Source: Hormiphora californensis (Eukaryota > Ctenophora > Tentaculata > Cydippida > Pleurobrachiidae). Taken from it: DNA of 64,000 nucleotides. This document shows, piece after piece, positions 1-11,200 of this stretch. A model generated the notes under the pieces. The model made no database searches, was not told the origin of the DNA, and worked only from the letters and a program-made list of their open reading frames with translations. The stretch lies in contig CM035355.1 of NCBI GenBank assembly GCA_020137815.1, positions 5,971,350 to 6,035,349 on the forward strand. The letters run 5' to 3'. The position numbers and the translations under genes were made by a program. Each line of letters begins with the position of its first letter. Within the stretch, counting starts at the first letter, position 1.

Positions 1-96
1 GGTGGCTGGTGTGGAGGGTGCCTTTAGGTAGGTTCAGGGGATGACTGGTGTGGAGGGTGCCTTTAGGTAGGTTCAGGGTTGTTGTTCAGGGGTGAC
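1..96. repeat. Short tandem repeat, about 45-bp unit, two copies
   Basis: A GGTGTGGAGGGTGCCTTT block followed by AGGTAGGTTCAGGG occurs twice in a row. The array may continue to the left of the window. There is no sign of coding. Confidence 0.7.
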
Positions 97-337
97 TGCA
101 TGGTGTGACAGTTCAGTAATTAAAATCTTAGTTAGTAAATCTCAAAAACAAAAGAATTTCATATTTTCAATCCCTTTTCAATCATTTGACAGAAAACATG
201 AACCACAGATTAGACAGGCACAAAAAGGATCAGTGAACATAAAAACACAAGTTGTCTCAATACAAGTCTTTACGGCGTTCATAGCATTCACTCCATCTAT
301 GACTAGACGCATGTTGCTACTGTCTTTTCAGCACTTT

Positions 338-2140
338 TTAATCCTGTACAAAACTAGGATGGGTTATTTCAAGTCCTTCAAGTTCTTCAAAGTGCTTCTT
401 GTAGTCCCACCTTTTCACTGAAAACGGCCTCTTTGAGTTGGTACAGGGCCAGGTGGAATTCTCAATCTTGCACCAATGGTTTCTAGCCAAGGTAGCTAAG
501 GTACCATCATTTGGTACTGGACTCAAAACTTCTTTATTTTTTAATGAAACTCTCATTTCGTATTCATATCGATCAAAGATGGCGTACTCTGAATTTGGTT
601 TCAGAGCCAAAGTTAGACTATCAAAAGATTCCTCGTCATATACAGCTAAGTTAAAGTTTTCCAGTATGTACCCTAGTAGTGGAATTGGCTGCTCCATCAG
701 TAACATTGAACATAATTGCTGGTGAAAATCAGAAAGGAAGTCGAACTGGACAACTAAAACCATCAGCAAATCCATTTCAGGTCGTTTAGTGATCTTTGTG
801 ATCAACTTAGGGAGGTAAATATGAAAATGTTTTCTAGTGTTAGTTGTGAAGCGCTGCAATAAGAGATGATCGAAAAATATTCGGTTATCATATTTGATAT
901 AACCATCTAAAGCCAAAACTGCAATGTCCCAGTACTTTTCCATATCTGATACTTTATCCATCCGAACCCAGTGATCATACTTATAGAGAGTGTAGTACAA
1001 CTCATCAAGTGTCCATTCAACTTGAAATACTCCAAACATTTTAAACAAGTCCTTCTGTTCGATAAAAGGCTGGTCTTTAGTACGCTCCGAAATACTTCCC
1101 GAATAACAAGCTTCAACAAAGAGCCGGACCGCTTCAGGCTTAAAGTCTGTCACATCATGTTCTAGTTCTCCCTCCGTCTCAATAATGTTCTTCAGGACAG
1201 GAGAGTTGCGGGCTAGAATGTAGGAGTTCAGAGGAATGGTTGTGCCATCTTTTAAAGTAAAACTGCTGTTATGATGCGCTGGTATTTCAAGGTAATCTGC
1301 TCCAAAATCGGTCTTGTCATATTTAGCGACGCTTCTGTTGACCGTTCTATCTAATTCTATCATAAAAGTAACCACATGAATTTCGTTATTACTTTTATCC
1401 TTACCAGGAATTTCATTGTTATGAAACTTGATGAATTCACGTGGCCATGCTTTTTTTGTTACCATTGCCCCCAACGATGGACCAAGTCTGCCATTGGTGG
1501 CGGGTCGATATCCAATAGAAATAAAATGGGTCCAGAAATTGGGAGTCAGAAATCCTCGTCCGCTGTTAAATATTTTGAATTCTACCCCGTCATAAGTTTT
1601 TCGTCCCTCTGCAATCCATTCAGTGCCATTTGCTGTATCAGTATGGATCGTAGAGACGATTTCGTCAGTCAGAAAATCTTCTAAGTTTCTGTGAAAGACC
1701 ATGACATTCTCTATAACTGGTGGTGCCAGAGGTAGTCCAATATAGCTGTTGTTAATTTTGATCTTGATGTGAGCTGTAAATGATAAAGGATCGGTTACTC
1801 TTTTTAATGCGATAAACTTATCCAATCTCCACGACGAGCTGTTTGAAAATGTGTGATGGACCAATTCTGTGTTGTTGGTTATACCAATATTCCTTTCGCC
1901 AAGTATCTCTGCAGTAAATCCGGTTATGATAAAACTTGCATCACAATACCATTCTTTAGCTGAGTTTATTGGTTGTAAAGAAAGCTGAATGTCAATATGA
2001 TTACCATCTGGAAGTTGCTGTGCAATTATTTTAAGCAACAATCTGAAGTCTTTGAAAAACGCATCGTCCCTGATTTGCGGTGCAGTAAAATTCAGTCCCC
2101 AAAATGTCCCTAGATTGACGGTTTCCATTCCTGTTAACAT
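338..2140 (-). CDS. BTB/POZ-domain protein, single exon, 600 aa
   Basis: An intronless frame of 600 codons. A BTB/POZ fold is visible at about residues 290-385: an F-x-L-K-D-G-T-x-I-P-L-x-S-Y-I-L-A-R-x-S-P-V-L-K core, then a segment rich in E and D and the typical F-x-P-E-A-V-R-L-F-V-E-x-C-Y-S-G helix. The first 280 residues are beta-rich with W-R-L-D-K-F and might be a diverged MATH-like region, which I cannot confirm. The last 200 residues are helical, as in BACK-type tails. BTB proteins of this layout usually dimerise and act as Cullin-3 substrate adaptors; that role here is inference. Two Mets (residues 1 and 5) could start the protein. No signal peptide or membrane segment is seen. It lies tail-away from the next minus-strand gene, about 430 bp upstream. 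Confidence 0.8.
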   Translation of the reverse strand: MLTGMETVNLGTFWGLNFTAPQIRDDAFFKDFRLLLKIIAQQLPDGNHIDIQLSLQPINSAKEWYCDASFIITGFTAEILGERNIGITNNTELVHHTFSNSSSWRLDKFIALKRVTDPLSFTAHIKIKINNSYIGLPLAPPVIENVMVFHRNLEDFLTDEIVSTIHTDTANGTEWIAEGRKTYDGVEFKIFNSGRGFLTPNFWTHFISIGYRPATNGRLGPSLGAMVTKKAWPREFIKFHNNEIPGKDKSNNEIHVVTFMIELDRTVNRSVAKYDKTDFGADYLEIPAHHNSSFTLKDGTTIPLNSYILARNSPVLKNIIETEGELEHDVTDFKPEAVRLFVEACYSGSISERTKDQPFIEQKDLFKMFGVFQVEWTLDELYYTLYKYDHWVRMDKVSDMEKYWDIAVLALDGYIKYDNRIFFDHLLLQRFTTNTRKHFHIYLPKLITKITKRPEMDLLMVLVVQFDFLSDFHQQLCSMLLMEQPIPLLGYILENFNLAVYDEESFDSLTLALKPNSEYAIFDRYEYEMRVSLKNKEVLSPVPNDGTLATLARNHWCKIENSTWPCTNSKRPFSVKRWDYKKHFEELEGLEITHPSFVQD

Positions 2141-2565
2141 TACTTGATTACATAAATTGATAGTTGATACCCATACTGATAAATCCCAATAAACAAGGTC
2201 AAAGTGAAGTCTAAACTACAAACAGTGAGGACAAAACAACTGGTGCAACAGTAGAAAAGAATTTCGGGTAATCTCTCTCAAAATCTGTCACGGGATAGCC
2301 CGATGGCATACAAAACGGGTTTGTATTTCACTAGGTGTATTACCTAGCAACGGCCCCTAGCAACCAAAAATGTTCTAGAATTCTGTCTGACACTGATAAG
2401 TGTGGCACCGCCAATTCGGATTTCATATAGTGTGATTCAAAAAGTCAGTGATTATGTGACAACGTGGTTGAATGAAGACAATCAAATTATTTTAAAGACC
2501 GGAGCACAAACAGATGAAACGAAATAATTATTGATGGCTCTCAAATGAATCATAATGAACAGAAT
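2141..2565. other. Intergenic stretch, nothing recognised
   Basis: AT-rich sequence between two minus-strand genes. It should hold the promoter and 5' UTR of the BTB gene and the 3' UTR of the membrane-protein gene. I saw no repeat or RNA gene. Confidence 0.5.
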
Positions 2566-3607
2566 TTAGTTTGAAAAATGGTGTGTTTCTCTAAACCGTG
2601 CAATTTTAGCCAGGGAGATCCTCTTCAACTTCTCCTTGACAACAGGGGATCTATCCGGGATAACATTAACATCTTTAGCCATCTGGACCAACTTCTTTTC
2701 AGGAACATACAAAAACGGGTCATCATTCTTCGATGTTGTCGGCACAAACGGGCTGTTGTTAGTTGGGCCCTGAGATATGATGTCCCCGATTCTAATAGGA
2801 GGGGCTGGTTTTTGGTCCACAGTCATCTCATCTTCATCATCTGAGGACATCTCTAATAGAGACCTAGTCCGCTCAGTAGATGCATCCCCCGGTTTTGTCA
2901 CCAGTGAGCGGGATAGTATCCTACTTGATCTGCGGACAATTGATGCCCTTGGTGTTACAGCTGGTATGTCTGGTGTCCCATCACTTGAACCTGGAGGTGG
3001 TGTATCAGGTGTCCCGTCACTAGTCTCATTGGAGGGTCCAGGTTTGGAGTCTTGTACAGCTTCCTTGTCCAGGAGTCTCTCCGCTTCTCTGTGCAGATCT
3101 GCCTCTGTTGTTCGAAGTGCCTTGAGTGTTCTGCGCCACCTAGAATGAAACGTTTAGTAGCTATAGAATGTTTTATGAAGGAGCAAATAAAGTTTTACTG
3201 AAACGTTATACTCACTGGATGGAACAGAAGATGATAAAAACGATAGAGCAGAATAAAGCTACCCCTCCGGCAGTGCAGATTATTGTGAGATCCTCAGTCG
3301 ACTTGTCTCCCACCTCCCCTCCATCATCAGACAATGATGCTTCCACCCTGACTTTGTGAACTGTGTGATGTTGGGGACGGTGTTGCCTCGGAAGGACACT
3401 TTCTTTACTAGTGGTGTCATGATTTGGACGGCCATGATTCCCTAGATTGTTGCTAGAGACTGACTGCAGTATTTGGTGGTGTTTCTCATCAGGTGTTTTG
3501 TATACTGGCTGGGAGTGCTTTCCTGCAGAGCCCCGAACCCAACCGTACACTTGATCATAGTAGAAGTTTGGGTCATTCTGGGCATTGAATTTAGAGCTCC
3601 CTGCCAT
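2566..3607 (-). CDS. Single-pass membrane protein, two visible exons, unrecognised
   Basis: Exons 3607-3216 and 3139-2566 (minus) join in phase through a 76-bp GT-AG intron (donor GTGAGT, acceptor TTCTAG) and give 321 aa. Residues 1-106 are polar and rich in His, Asn and Gln. Residues 107-129 form one strong hydrophobic span of I, V, F, C and L. The rest is a charged, Ser/Pro-rich tail with an acidic SSDDEDE patch and basic clusters. No signal peptide precedes the span, so it is either a signal anchor or an upstream exon supplies one: the frame stays open upstream to an acceptor-like site at 3670, and translation could start earlier. I do not recognise the family. No enzymatic motif is visible. 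Confidence 0.6.
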
Positions 3608-3669
3608 GTTTCTCTTAGCAATGACCCTGGTCGGTTTAACAGCACCATCGGCTGTTCTTCCTGCACAAC

Positions 3670-4400
3670 CTATAGTGAAGGATCAAGCGGAGTGTTTTTA
3701 TGTTTCATTCAGATATTGTTAGCAAAAAATTCAACAAATTTTGTGATTATTTTCGAAAGAATCATTTTGATATCTCTTACCATGCAATATGAGAATAATG
3801 AATGTGAGTGTAATTAAAGGGGACATACTGGACCGTTGTAGCAAACAAAACGGATTGACACACAGTGACACAACAGCTAGGAAAAGAAACTATGAAATTA
3901 GAGCACGTGCAGAACCCCCGAATCTAAAACTTCAACTACTCCTTCATATTTTATCCCAGCACTTTAGAAAATATTTATAAAGAAGTCACGCAGCCGAACT
4001 TTTCAGTAATTTTGTTGTCAAGTCTATGTGACCCATTATTGACAGGTCAAACAATACTAATTCTCATTTTATCTCTGATTTTTCTCCTGAATTATCCAAA
4101 TAGAGGGGGGTGATACGTAACACTTTCAAACATGCACAGAAAACTTTTTGTGTACGTTACAAGTGTTACGTGTCACTCCCCCCACCCCCAAATAGCTCCC
4201 TTTTCCTTGCCTTACTCGACCCCCTTTTCGCGAGCTCCGCCCGTAAGGGAGGGTTAGAACACAACAACCTTTTCCAGTAGCTGGGTGACCACTGACTGAT
4301 TCATGATACCGCGAACACCAGAACACTACCATTCTAGATAAGAGAGTTACTGGAGAGTTGTACATTAGAAAGCTTGACAACTACTCAATAATCATATTAC
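3670..4400. other. Intergenic stretch with one dispersed-repeat copy
   Basis: No gene is seen. It contains one copy (about 4206-4268) of the short dispersed unit CTCGACCC...TTCGCGAGCTC...GGGAGGGTTAGAACA that recurs through the window. It should include the promoter of the GPCR and possibly an upstream exon of the membrane protein. Confidence 0.5.
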
Positions 4401-5612
4401 ATGATATATTGGTTGTTGGTTGTTGGTAGGCATACTATTCACTCAACAAAACTACTCAACTCGCCATTATGGGTGGCAACTAGTTGCAACTTCGCCATTT
4501 TTTTTGTTGCTTCCAGCTTTCACATCGTGATGAATGATTGGGAGATCTATCTCCCAACAACAGTATCTAGACCCCTGAGTGTTTACAACTTAGTCGCCTG
4601 CTACTTTGGGTACATTGGTAACGGCCTCGTCATCTATTCCTCTATCCGATACGATGCTGTACAGCTTGATGAAGTAGACGTGGAGTTGGTTAGAAACCTC
4701 GCATTGGCTGACATATTGTATACCATCTGCTATACCCTTCCCTACCTCATAACACTATCTCTCCGTCGGTGGGTACTTGGACCGGTTTACTGTTTCATTC
4801 AGGCCTGGGTCACTTTCATTCCCAAGGCCGTTAATCTCCTGACCGTGCTTGCCATATCGGCATACCGACTGAAAATGATTATTTCCCCATTCCACCAAAT
4901 CTCCCTGAGGGTATGCAGATTGTTCATTGCTCTAATCTGGATTACATCTTTTCCTCCCATCATCATCGCTGCCACGTACACAAGTCAACCAGAGTTCTTC
5001 CCCCATATTGGGACATGCGAGGCTGCTACTAAGATGCCTAAGATGGTTGGAGCTATTGTCTACATTTCCATCCCCCTTGTTGGCGTTGTTGGAGTTCTAG
5101 CTATTAATATGGTTCTCTTGGGGGTAGCAATGTGGAAAAGCTACTCTGTCAACAGTGGGATTAACTACAAAGCCTTGGTTGTTACTCTGTCTCTGTCAGG
5201 ATTGTTCATGTTGAGTTGGGTTCCGGCTCTTGTGATTTCTTTTTTGTTCTTCATGGAGTCTGACTATTTAACCTGGAGTTTAATATTGATTGCTCATAAT
5301 GCTGTAAGTCTCAATGCATTCGGAAACCCCTTCCTTTACACACTTATCAACAGACGTTTTCGAAAATATGTCCAGAACTTGCTTTGTGGCATATTTAAAC
5401 CTGTGAGGAGAAATCGGCAAATTGCTCATCGTACCGGTAATCGAGAAGAAAACCTTCCTGCAAGGAGTCGGGTCCGTGCCAACAATGCTGTAATTTGGGC
5501 ACGTCACGCCCCTCATGTTCGCGCGCCCGTAGGGCGATCCCCTCACATAGGGGTCCCTACGGGGCTTGCCCGCTACGCGGGCAATGCTGTAATGCAGTCG
5601 TCGAGAGTTTAA
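4401..5612 (+). CDS. Class A (rhodopsin-like) G-protein-coupled receptor, intronless
   Basis: Seven hydrophobic spans can be counted. Family landmarks: G-N in TM1, N-L-A-L-A-D in TM2, W before TM3 with the C-F-I disulfide cysteine, A-Y-R in place of D/E-R-Y at the end of TM3, S-W-V-P in place of C-W-x-P in TM6, and N-P-F-L-Y in TM7 followed by an F-R-K-Y helix 8. It should sit in the plasma membrane and signal through G proteins; the ligand cannot be told. The annotated frame is 403 aa. The Met at 4530 (residue 44) is an equally good or better start, because the first 43 residues are an odd hydrophobic stretch ahead of a polar N-terminus. The last 30 or so codons coincide with a dispersed repeat (see 5487-5572), so the tail is repeat-derived. 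Confidence 0.88.
   Translation: MIYWLLVVGRHTIHSTKLLNSPLWVATSCNFAIFFVASSFHIVMNDWEIYLPTTVSRPLSVYNLVACYFGYIGNGLVIYSSIRYDAVQLDEVDVELVRNLALADILYTICYTLPYLITLSLRRWVLGPVYCFIQAWVTFIPKAVNLLTVLAISAYRLKMIISPFHQISLRVCRLFIALIWITSFPPIIIAATYTSQPEFFPHIGTCEAATKMPKMVGAIVYISIPLVGVVGVLAINMVLLGVAMWKSYSVNSGINYKALVVTLSLSGLFMLSWVPALVISFLFFMESDYLTWSLILIAHNAVSLNAFGNPFLYTLINRRFRKYVQNLLCGIFKPVRRNRQIAHRTGNREENLPARSRVRANNAVIWARHAPHVRAPVGRSPHIGVPTGLARYAGNAVMQSSRV
5487..5572 (+). repeat. Dispersed repeat forming the C-terminal tail of the GPCR
   Basis: This segment (TTGGGCACGTC...CCCCTCA.GTTCG...GGGCGATCC...GGGGCTTGCC) is clearly homologous to the minus strand of 28175-28258. Here it is read as receptor C-terminus; at 28.2 kb it lies in noncoding intron. 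Confidence 0.7.
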
Positions 5613-6696
5613 AATGTTGGATGAATATGAACGTTTGAGGATGAAGGTCTGAATATACGAACATAATTAAGGTACGAACCCCACCTGGGCAGCCCCTACA
5701 CCTCTTGACCCTATCCTTGGTTGCCTGGGTAGACTGTGTTTACAAATGTAAAGGGAGGGTTAGAACATGACAAATCCTTGGTGGATTCACTCCTGACCTC
5801 CTTGGCTGGGTATATCCACCTCACCCCTTTCAAAACTTCCCCTACACCAACATGGATTCTTCGAAATGTAGCCCCAGGAACATTTTCCGTGCAATACGAA
5901 CTTACTTTTGATTGATTTTTTTTATCTATTACATGTATTATTCTCTTCTAGATTTCCGTTTACTCTAAAGAAGAAAGAGTTTGTAGTTTTGACTTTTTTG
6001 TTGAAATACATATATGTAGCACCCCAACACCGATTGGCATCACTTTTCAACAGCCGAGGCTCCATTGGTGGTGTTTGTGCGTGTAGTGTTTGTACGGCGC
6101 AGCAACTCCCCTACTGCAGCAATTTGCCCCCTGTAGTGTTTAATTGTTTAAGTTCATCATCACCACGCCATGGTACCAATCACATCCATCGAGGAGGTCG
6201 TAAGTTTGTCAGTCCGTATTGTTTGTTTTAACAATTTAATTATATTTATTATTATTTTGTTTTTATCTATTAATAAGACCGACCAGTATTATAGACATGG
6301 CTGTATTGGTCTGTCTTATAGATGAAAACAAAATAATAATACATAGAATTAAATGTCTAGACATACCATTACCACAAGTGAAGGGCCCTCAAAGTCAAAT
6401 ATGCACTGCTTTACCTTGAATTTCAAGGGACTTCGTACGGAGGGTTCCAGGCTATGCTTGTTGAGTATTGAGTAAGGGGTACTCAACAAGGCTATGCCGT
6501 CTATAATACCTGGGTGGTATGAGACTTGATACGATACCGGGGTAACTCGTTGGACATGCTTTATACATCAGGGGAGGGGGTAGAATGTAGATGTGTCATA
6601 CTACATGACTGTAACATCACGCACGCTCCAGGGTAGTGAGAGTGAGACAATTTTAGAAAGGGATACTCCTTCAACAACTATTTCCCCACCTTCCAG
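5613..6696. other. No gene recognised between GPCR and ATR exons
   Basis: I looked here for the ATR exons that should precede the FATC exons (the segment with P-F-R-L-T) and found none on the plus strand. One dispersed GGGAGGGTTAGAACAT unit lies at about 5741-5778. Confidence 0.5.
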
Positions 6697-7405
6697 GGCG
6701 TCCTGTGTTGCTACAATGGGAGTAATGAGACGAGAGAAAGAGGCCCTTCTATCTGTCCTGAAAACGTTTGTTCACGACCCCCTTGTGGAGTGGAGCAAAC
6801 CCGACAAACGATCACACCAGCATGTTAGTATTCGAGTACAGATTAGCCATTAGCAAGGGCAGGCTGCTGTTAAACTGTTATAGAAGGCAGTGCCAACCTT
6901 GAGAAATGAGGGACTGGTTGCTGGTCACATGTTAGTACTTCAGACCAGTTTGTGGCACGGCCAGATTGCTTTAGAGGAATTATTATTTAAGGTGGTGGGT
7001 CACCCCTTCTCATTCTGTAATTTCTTTCCAGGGAAGTCGTCAGGGTCGGGGAGATTCAGTTAGGAACAAGGCACAGGAGATCATGAAGGCGATAGAGAAG
7101 AAATTGAACGGCCAGATTGGAAAGAATGCCCACGCCAAATTGCCCATCTCAACGGAAGGACAGGTAAGTTCTTCTTTTGGAATATTTGAATAGAACGAGG
7201 GAGGGGCTGTCAGGCCAATGCTCTGACAGGTTGTTACTCAACAACTGACAGGGGGGCACTTCTCAGCTCTGGCATGTGGCAATGAGACACACCATTCTTT
7301 TTGTGTGCTAATGACAATACATCCCAGGTGCAGAAGTTGATTTTGGACAGCACTGATTTGACCAACCTCTCTCAAATGTACATTGGATGGGCTCCCTTCT
7401 ATTGA
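6697..7405 (+). CDS. ATR: ATR checkpoint kinase, C-terminal exons only (FATC end)
   Basis: Three exons, 6697-6823, 7032-7163 and 7328-7405, join in phase through canonical acceptors. The first donor is the weaker GTTAGT, the second is GTAAGT. The product reads M-x-V-M-R...L-L-S-V-L-K-T-F-V-H-D-P-L-V-E-W-S-K-P, then a helical linker, then the FATC end Q-M-Y-I-G-W-A-P-F-Y-stop. The H-D-P-L-V-E-W-S-K-P string and the I-G-W-P end are hallmarks of ATR, the PI3K-like kinase that senses replication stress with ATRIP. FATC is needed for kinase activity in this family. The catalytic exons that must come before are not in the 5613-6696 gap, and a complete GPCR lies upstream. Either a very long intron contains the GPCR and the minus-strand genes, or this is a truncated piece of the gene. 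Confidence 0.85.
7208..7235. repeat. Short dispersed repeat with CTGTCA/TGACAG ends
   Basis: Minus-strand copy of a roughly 24-bp palindrome-ended unit around AGAGCATTGGCCTGAC. It lies in the last ATR intron. Related copies are near 21107, 55028, 55070 and 59707. Confidence 0.55.
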
Positions 7406-8224
7406 CACACACCCCTTCCCACCCTTCATATTGGTTCTCTATTAAATTTGATGAGCTACGCAATATCTGCACTCAACCGTTGTATGTGTGACAATTGTGC
7501 AACGACTCAACGTGTATGTGATCAAGAACTGTCAAGAATTTTTTCAAGCGGGAGGTGTCTAGCTTTTTTTAAATTGATTGCCCAAAACACTCTGTAGTGG
7601 TGGTTATTCCTAATTAATCCAAATTAATCATACTATTAACTTATTCATCGCATTATTTCTACACCAGAACCTATTTTCTACATCATAAATTATTACACAA
7701 TTGAAAATTCTGTGTTTCAGTTCTTTAATTATCGGTTCCTGGTGTAACAAAATGGGTTGAACATATGCTGAAACTCTGAGCTAAAGTTAAAGCCGGATAA
7801 GGAAGTCAGGAGTGCTGCGGTTGAACCTTACCCAGGAACGCGTCTTCATGCGCGGAGTGGTCAACATTTACTGTACGGCGCGCTACGTCTAGTATCAGTT
7901 GGTAACGTTGCAGATTGTGACACTGAGTGGGGCAGAGCGATGAGATCATCACGTACGTCCCAGCTGCAGCTGTGCTAGTTATTGAGTAACTTGTCCGCTG
8001 GTATAACAGCTGTCATTGTTTCTTCAAGTGACAAATAATTCACAGCCTGGTTCATGAAAGTTGAAACACACTATCCATTTGACAAAAGGAACAAGTTTTG
8101 CCGTATGTGACCGACATGGCAAAATAAAACACATCAAATTAGGAACTTCAAAAAAAGGGGAAATCATAAAACAGTGATTGTAATAACTTCTAAAAACCCA
8201 TATACCAAGAATTACACACAAGAC
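7406..8224. other. Convergent 3' region of ATR and ZNF598
   Basis: AT-rich 3' flanks of two tail-to-tail genes. No coding frame or repeat could be supported. Confidence 0.5.
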
Positions 8225-11200
8225 CTAACTACACGTATGTGATTTAGCATCTATAGTCCTCATAATTTGGTTGCAATTGCAACATGGAAATAGATCAGCA
8301 GGTCGACCCAAATCTCGGAAAAGTTCGTGTTGTTTTTGGATGTTTGGCAGGAGGATCACGAGCTCAGTCATTAGAGAGGAGTAGGACATGGGGGATATGT
8401 ACTTTTTACTAATCTGTAGAAAGTGTTTACTATCGATCTGGTTCCGACTGAGAGAGAGAGAAGGGGGTTAGAGAGACAATACATGGTATCAATTTTAACA
8501 TTGGAGAAATTAGAAATGTTATGAAAGTAACAATAAAACCGACACCGGGGTCTCAGAAATCACGATTGGTCACAGAGTGAACCTACAAAGTGGTACAACA
8601 CAAAAAGTAAAACATATCTCACCTGAAAGCTAGGACAGCCTCGTGATACATGACAAAGACACTAGCACCCAATTCCCTCTGCAGTGCCTCCTTCAGAGCA
8701 TTGTTCCTGTTGTTCATATCGTGAACAGGTTGGAATCCTGGGGGTGGGGCTGCACGGAACCCAGGTGGAGGGGCCTCGTGACCTGGTGGAGCCCTGTTAG
8801 TCTCGTGCCCAGGTGGAGGTGGACCCCTGTTGGCCATACCAGGAGGATGCCCGTTTGGTGGTCTAGTCATGTTGAGTCCAGGAGGCTGGTGATGGAATCC
8901 GGGGGGTTGATGGAACCCGGGAGGTTGATGGAAACCAGGTGGCTGGGAGCATTGTGGTTGAAGGAGAATGTCGCTAATACTGGGTGGGGGTCCCACTGGG
9001 TCGAGATTGGGAGGTGCTGCGAGGATGTCACTTATAGATGGAGGAGGGAGGTTGTGGGATGGCGGAGGAATGTTGTGCGATGGAGGAGGGGGACCAGAGG
9101 GAGGTGGTGGTGTTGGGGCAGAATTGATAATGTCAGTGAGGCTGGGAGGAGGTTCGGGACGTCTGGAAGAAGGTGGTGGGCCCGGTTGGGGGCGAGGAGG
9201 TCGGGGTTGTTGAGGTGGCGGTGGGCCTTGTCGGGCAGGGGGACCTGGTGGTGGGCCTTGTCGGGCAGGTGGGCCTGGTGATACCGGTCTCTCATTCCCC
9301 ATCTCCTCTCCCAACTGGTTCAACTCTCCCATCAGGTCTGATGAGACTGGAACTGGGTCAGGGTCTATTAGTTCTGGGGGGTGTCCCACATTAGACTCCA
9401 CTACTGAATTACCAGGGGAAGTCATCCTGTTATTTTCCTTGATGTAATTGGTATGTCTCCCTCCCCCTCCTCTTCTTCCCAGAGGTTGTTGTTGTTTCCC
9501 CCGATCCCTCCTATAGGTCTGGCGAGGTGAGGAAGAGCTAGCAGCCGTACTCTCAGCCGCAGTCGGCCACTCCTCTTTCTTCCTCTCCTCTTTCTTTCTC
9601 AGTTTCTCAGCTGTTGGACCCGCTCGACCCCTCCTTCCTGTGTTGTTCCGTACTGGACTGTGGCTCTCTCTGATTGAGGGGAAGTTTGGGTCCGGTGTGG
9701 GGGATGGAGCAGGGGCTTGTTTCTTGCCCCTTCCACTAGGTGCCGTCGTTGGTATTGATAAAGTGGCTGCAGGTCCCCCACCACTACCACTACTACCACT
9801 AGAACTACTAGCCCCTACAGCAGCTCCACCCCTACTTGAACTGCCACTACTGCCACCGGAATTACCAGCCCCTACAGCTGCCCCTCCCCTGTTATTAACA
9901 GCCGCCGCACCACCTCGTTTCCCCTTTCCACGACCCTGCTGCTTTGGTCTGGTGTCACTGGATAAACTCCACTGGCCGATGTCCGTTGTCCCATCTTCAG
10001 GCTGGTACCGTGAATTGGCCCTGAGGAGAATATTGTCAAGAAAGGGATGCAATGACACATACAGTACGACTATAGATCACTTCCGCCCAAGTGATGACTG
10101 ATGGGTGTTTGTTTAGAATAGAATGTATTTACACAGCTGTCAGTGCAAACATGTACACATCACAAAGTGAGATATATCAAAGAATGAACCACGTGTACAA
10201 ATCGTGCGTCCAGGTAGTGGTCTGATGAACCACGAACAGTTATAATCTGGGTGCCTCTAAGCCTGTTTACAAGTGCGTGCTACGAAAAGTGAGGCACCCA
10301 GATTTAAATGTTTGCCACAATATGTACCTGCCAGTAGTAAATCCTGATTGGATTTGCCTCATTTGGCGCTGCTGTGATTTCCCCAACTCCTCCTTATGAA
10401 CAGATGCCACATGTGCTTGGAGGTCAATATCCGTCTTGAACACGTTAGTTAGCTGCTCATTCACACAATTACCCTGGAATATAGTGGGTTAGTAGGGAGG
10501 GTGGGGGCGGGATGGGTTGAATTGTGGGTTAGTTACCCTGAGAAGGGGGGGGGTGAAAGATGAGGTGGTATATACAATCTCATTAGGTGGACACTGGACA
10601 CTGGATAGTCAGTGTAATATACAGGGTGACAATACACACTAAGTGTATTGTTAGCGTGCATAGTTTACTCAAACTTCAACACCCTCTTTACTTTCTCACA
10701 TTTTACATGTATCTTTTTCCAACCCTCTCTCTCCCTTTCTCTCACTCTCTCTCTCGCTAGATCTCTCTCTATCTCTAGATCTCTCTTTCTCCAACCCCCC
10801 TCTCTCTCCCTGTTTCTCCAACCCCCCTTTCTCATTTTCCTTACCCGTTCACAGAGATAATGGGCGATTGAGAAGTGTGTCCGAAGGTCCGGATAGTTAC
10901 AATAGTAAGCTTGGTTGGTACAGATGTGACACCAGAAGTGGGACTTCCGAAGGTGCATGTGTAGAGCCTCGTTGTCCAGGTAGCGGTCCTGGCAAAACTC
11001 ACATAGCGGGTGTCCTGAGAATTAGGAAGAAAACAACGGTTTAGCAGTGATAAAACACAGGGTGCCATTGTAAAGGAGGGTTAGAACATTTAGAATTAGC
11101 AAGAGAAACATGGTCATTGGTCAAGCAACTCAAGGCGGTCCGCGGTATTAAAATAAGTGATAAGAAAGTAAGGATGTGAATTCACGAGCTACCGATAGTT

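Noticed and set aside
5908-6231. Plus-strand ORF upstream of the ATR exons
   Set aside because: No similarity to the ATR kinase region and no clear splice structure.
8643-9394. Plus-strand W- and G-rich ORFs opposite the ZNF598 proline-rich exon
   Set aside because: Shadow frames of a verified coding exon.
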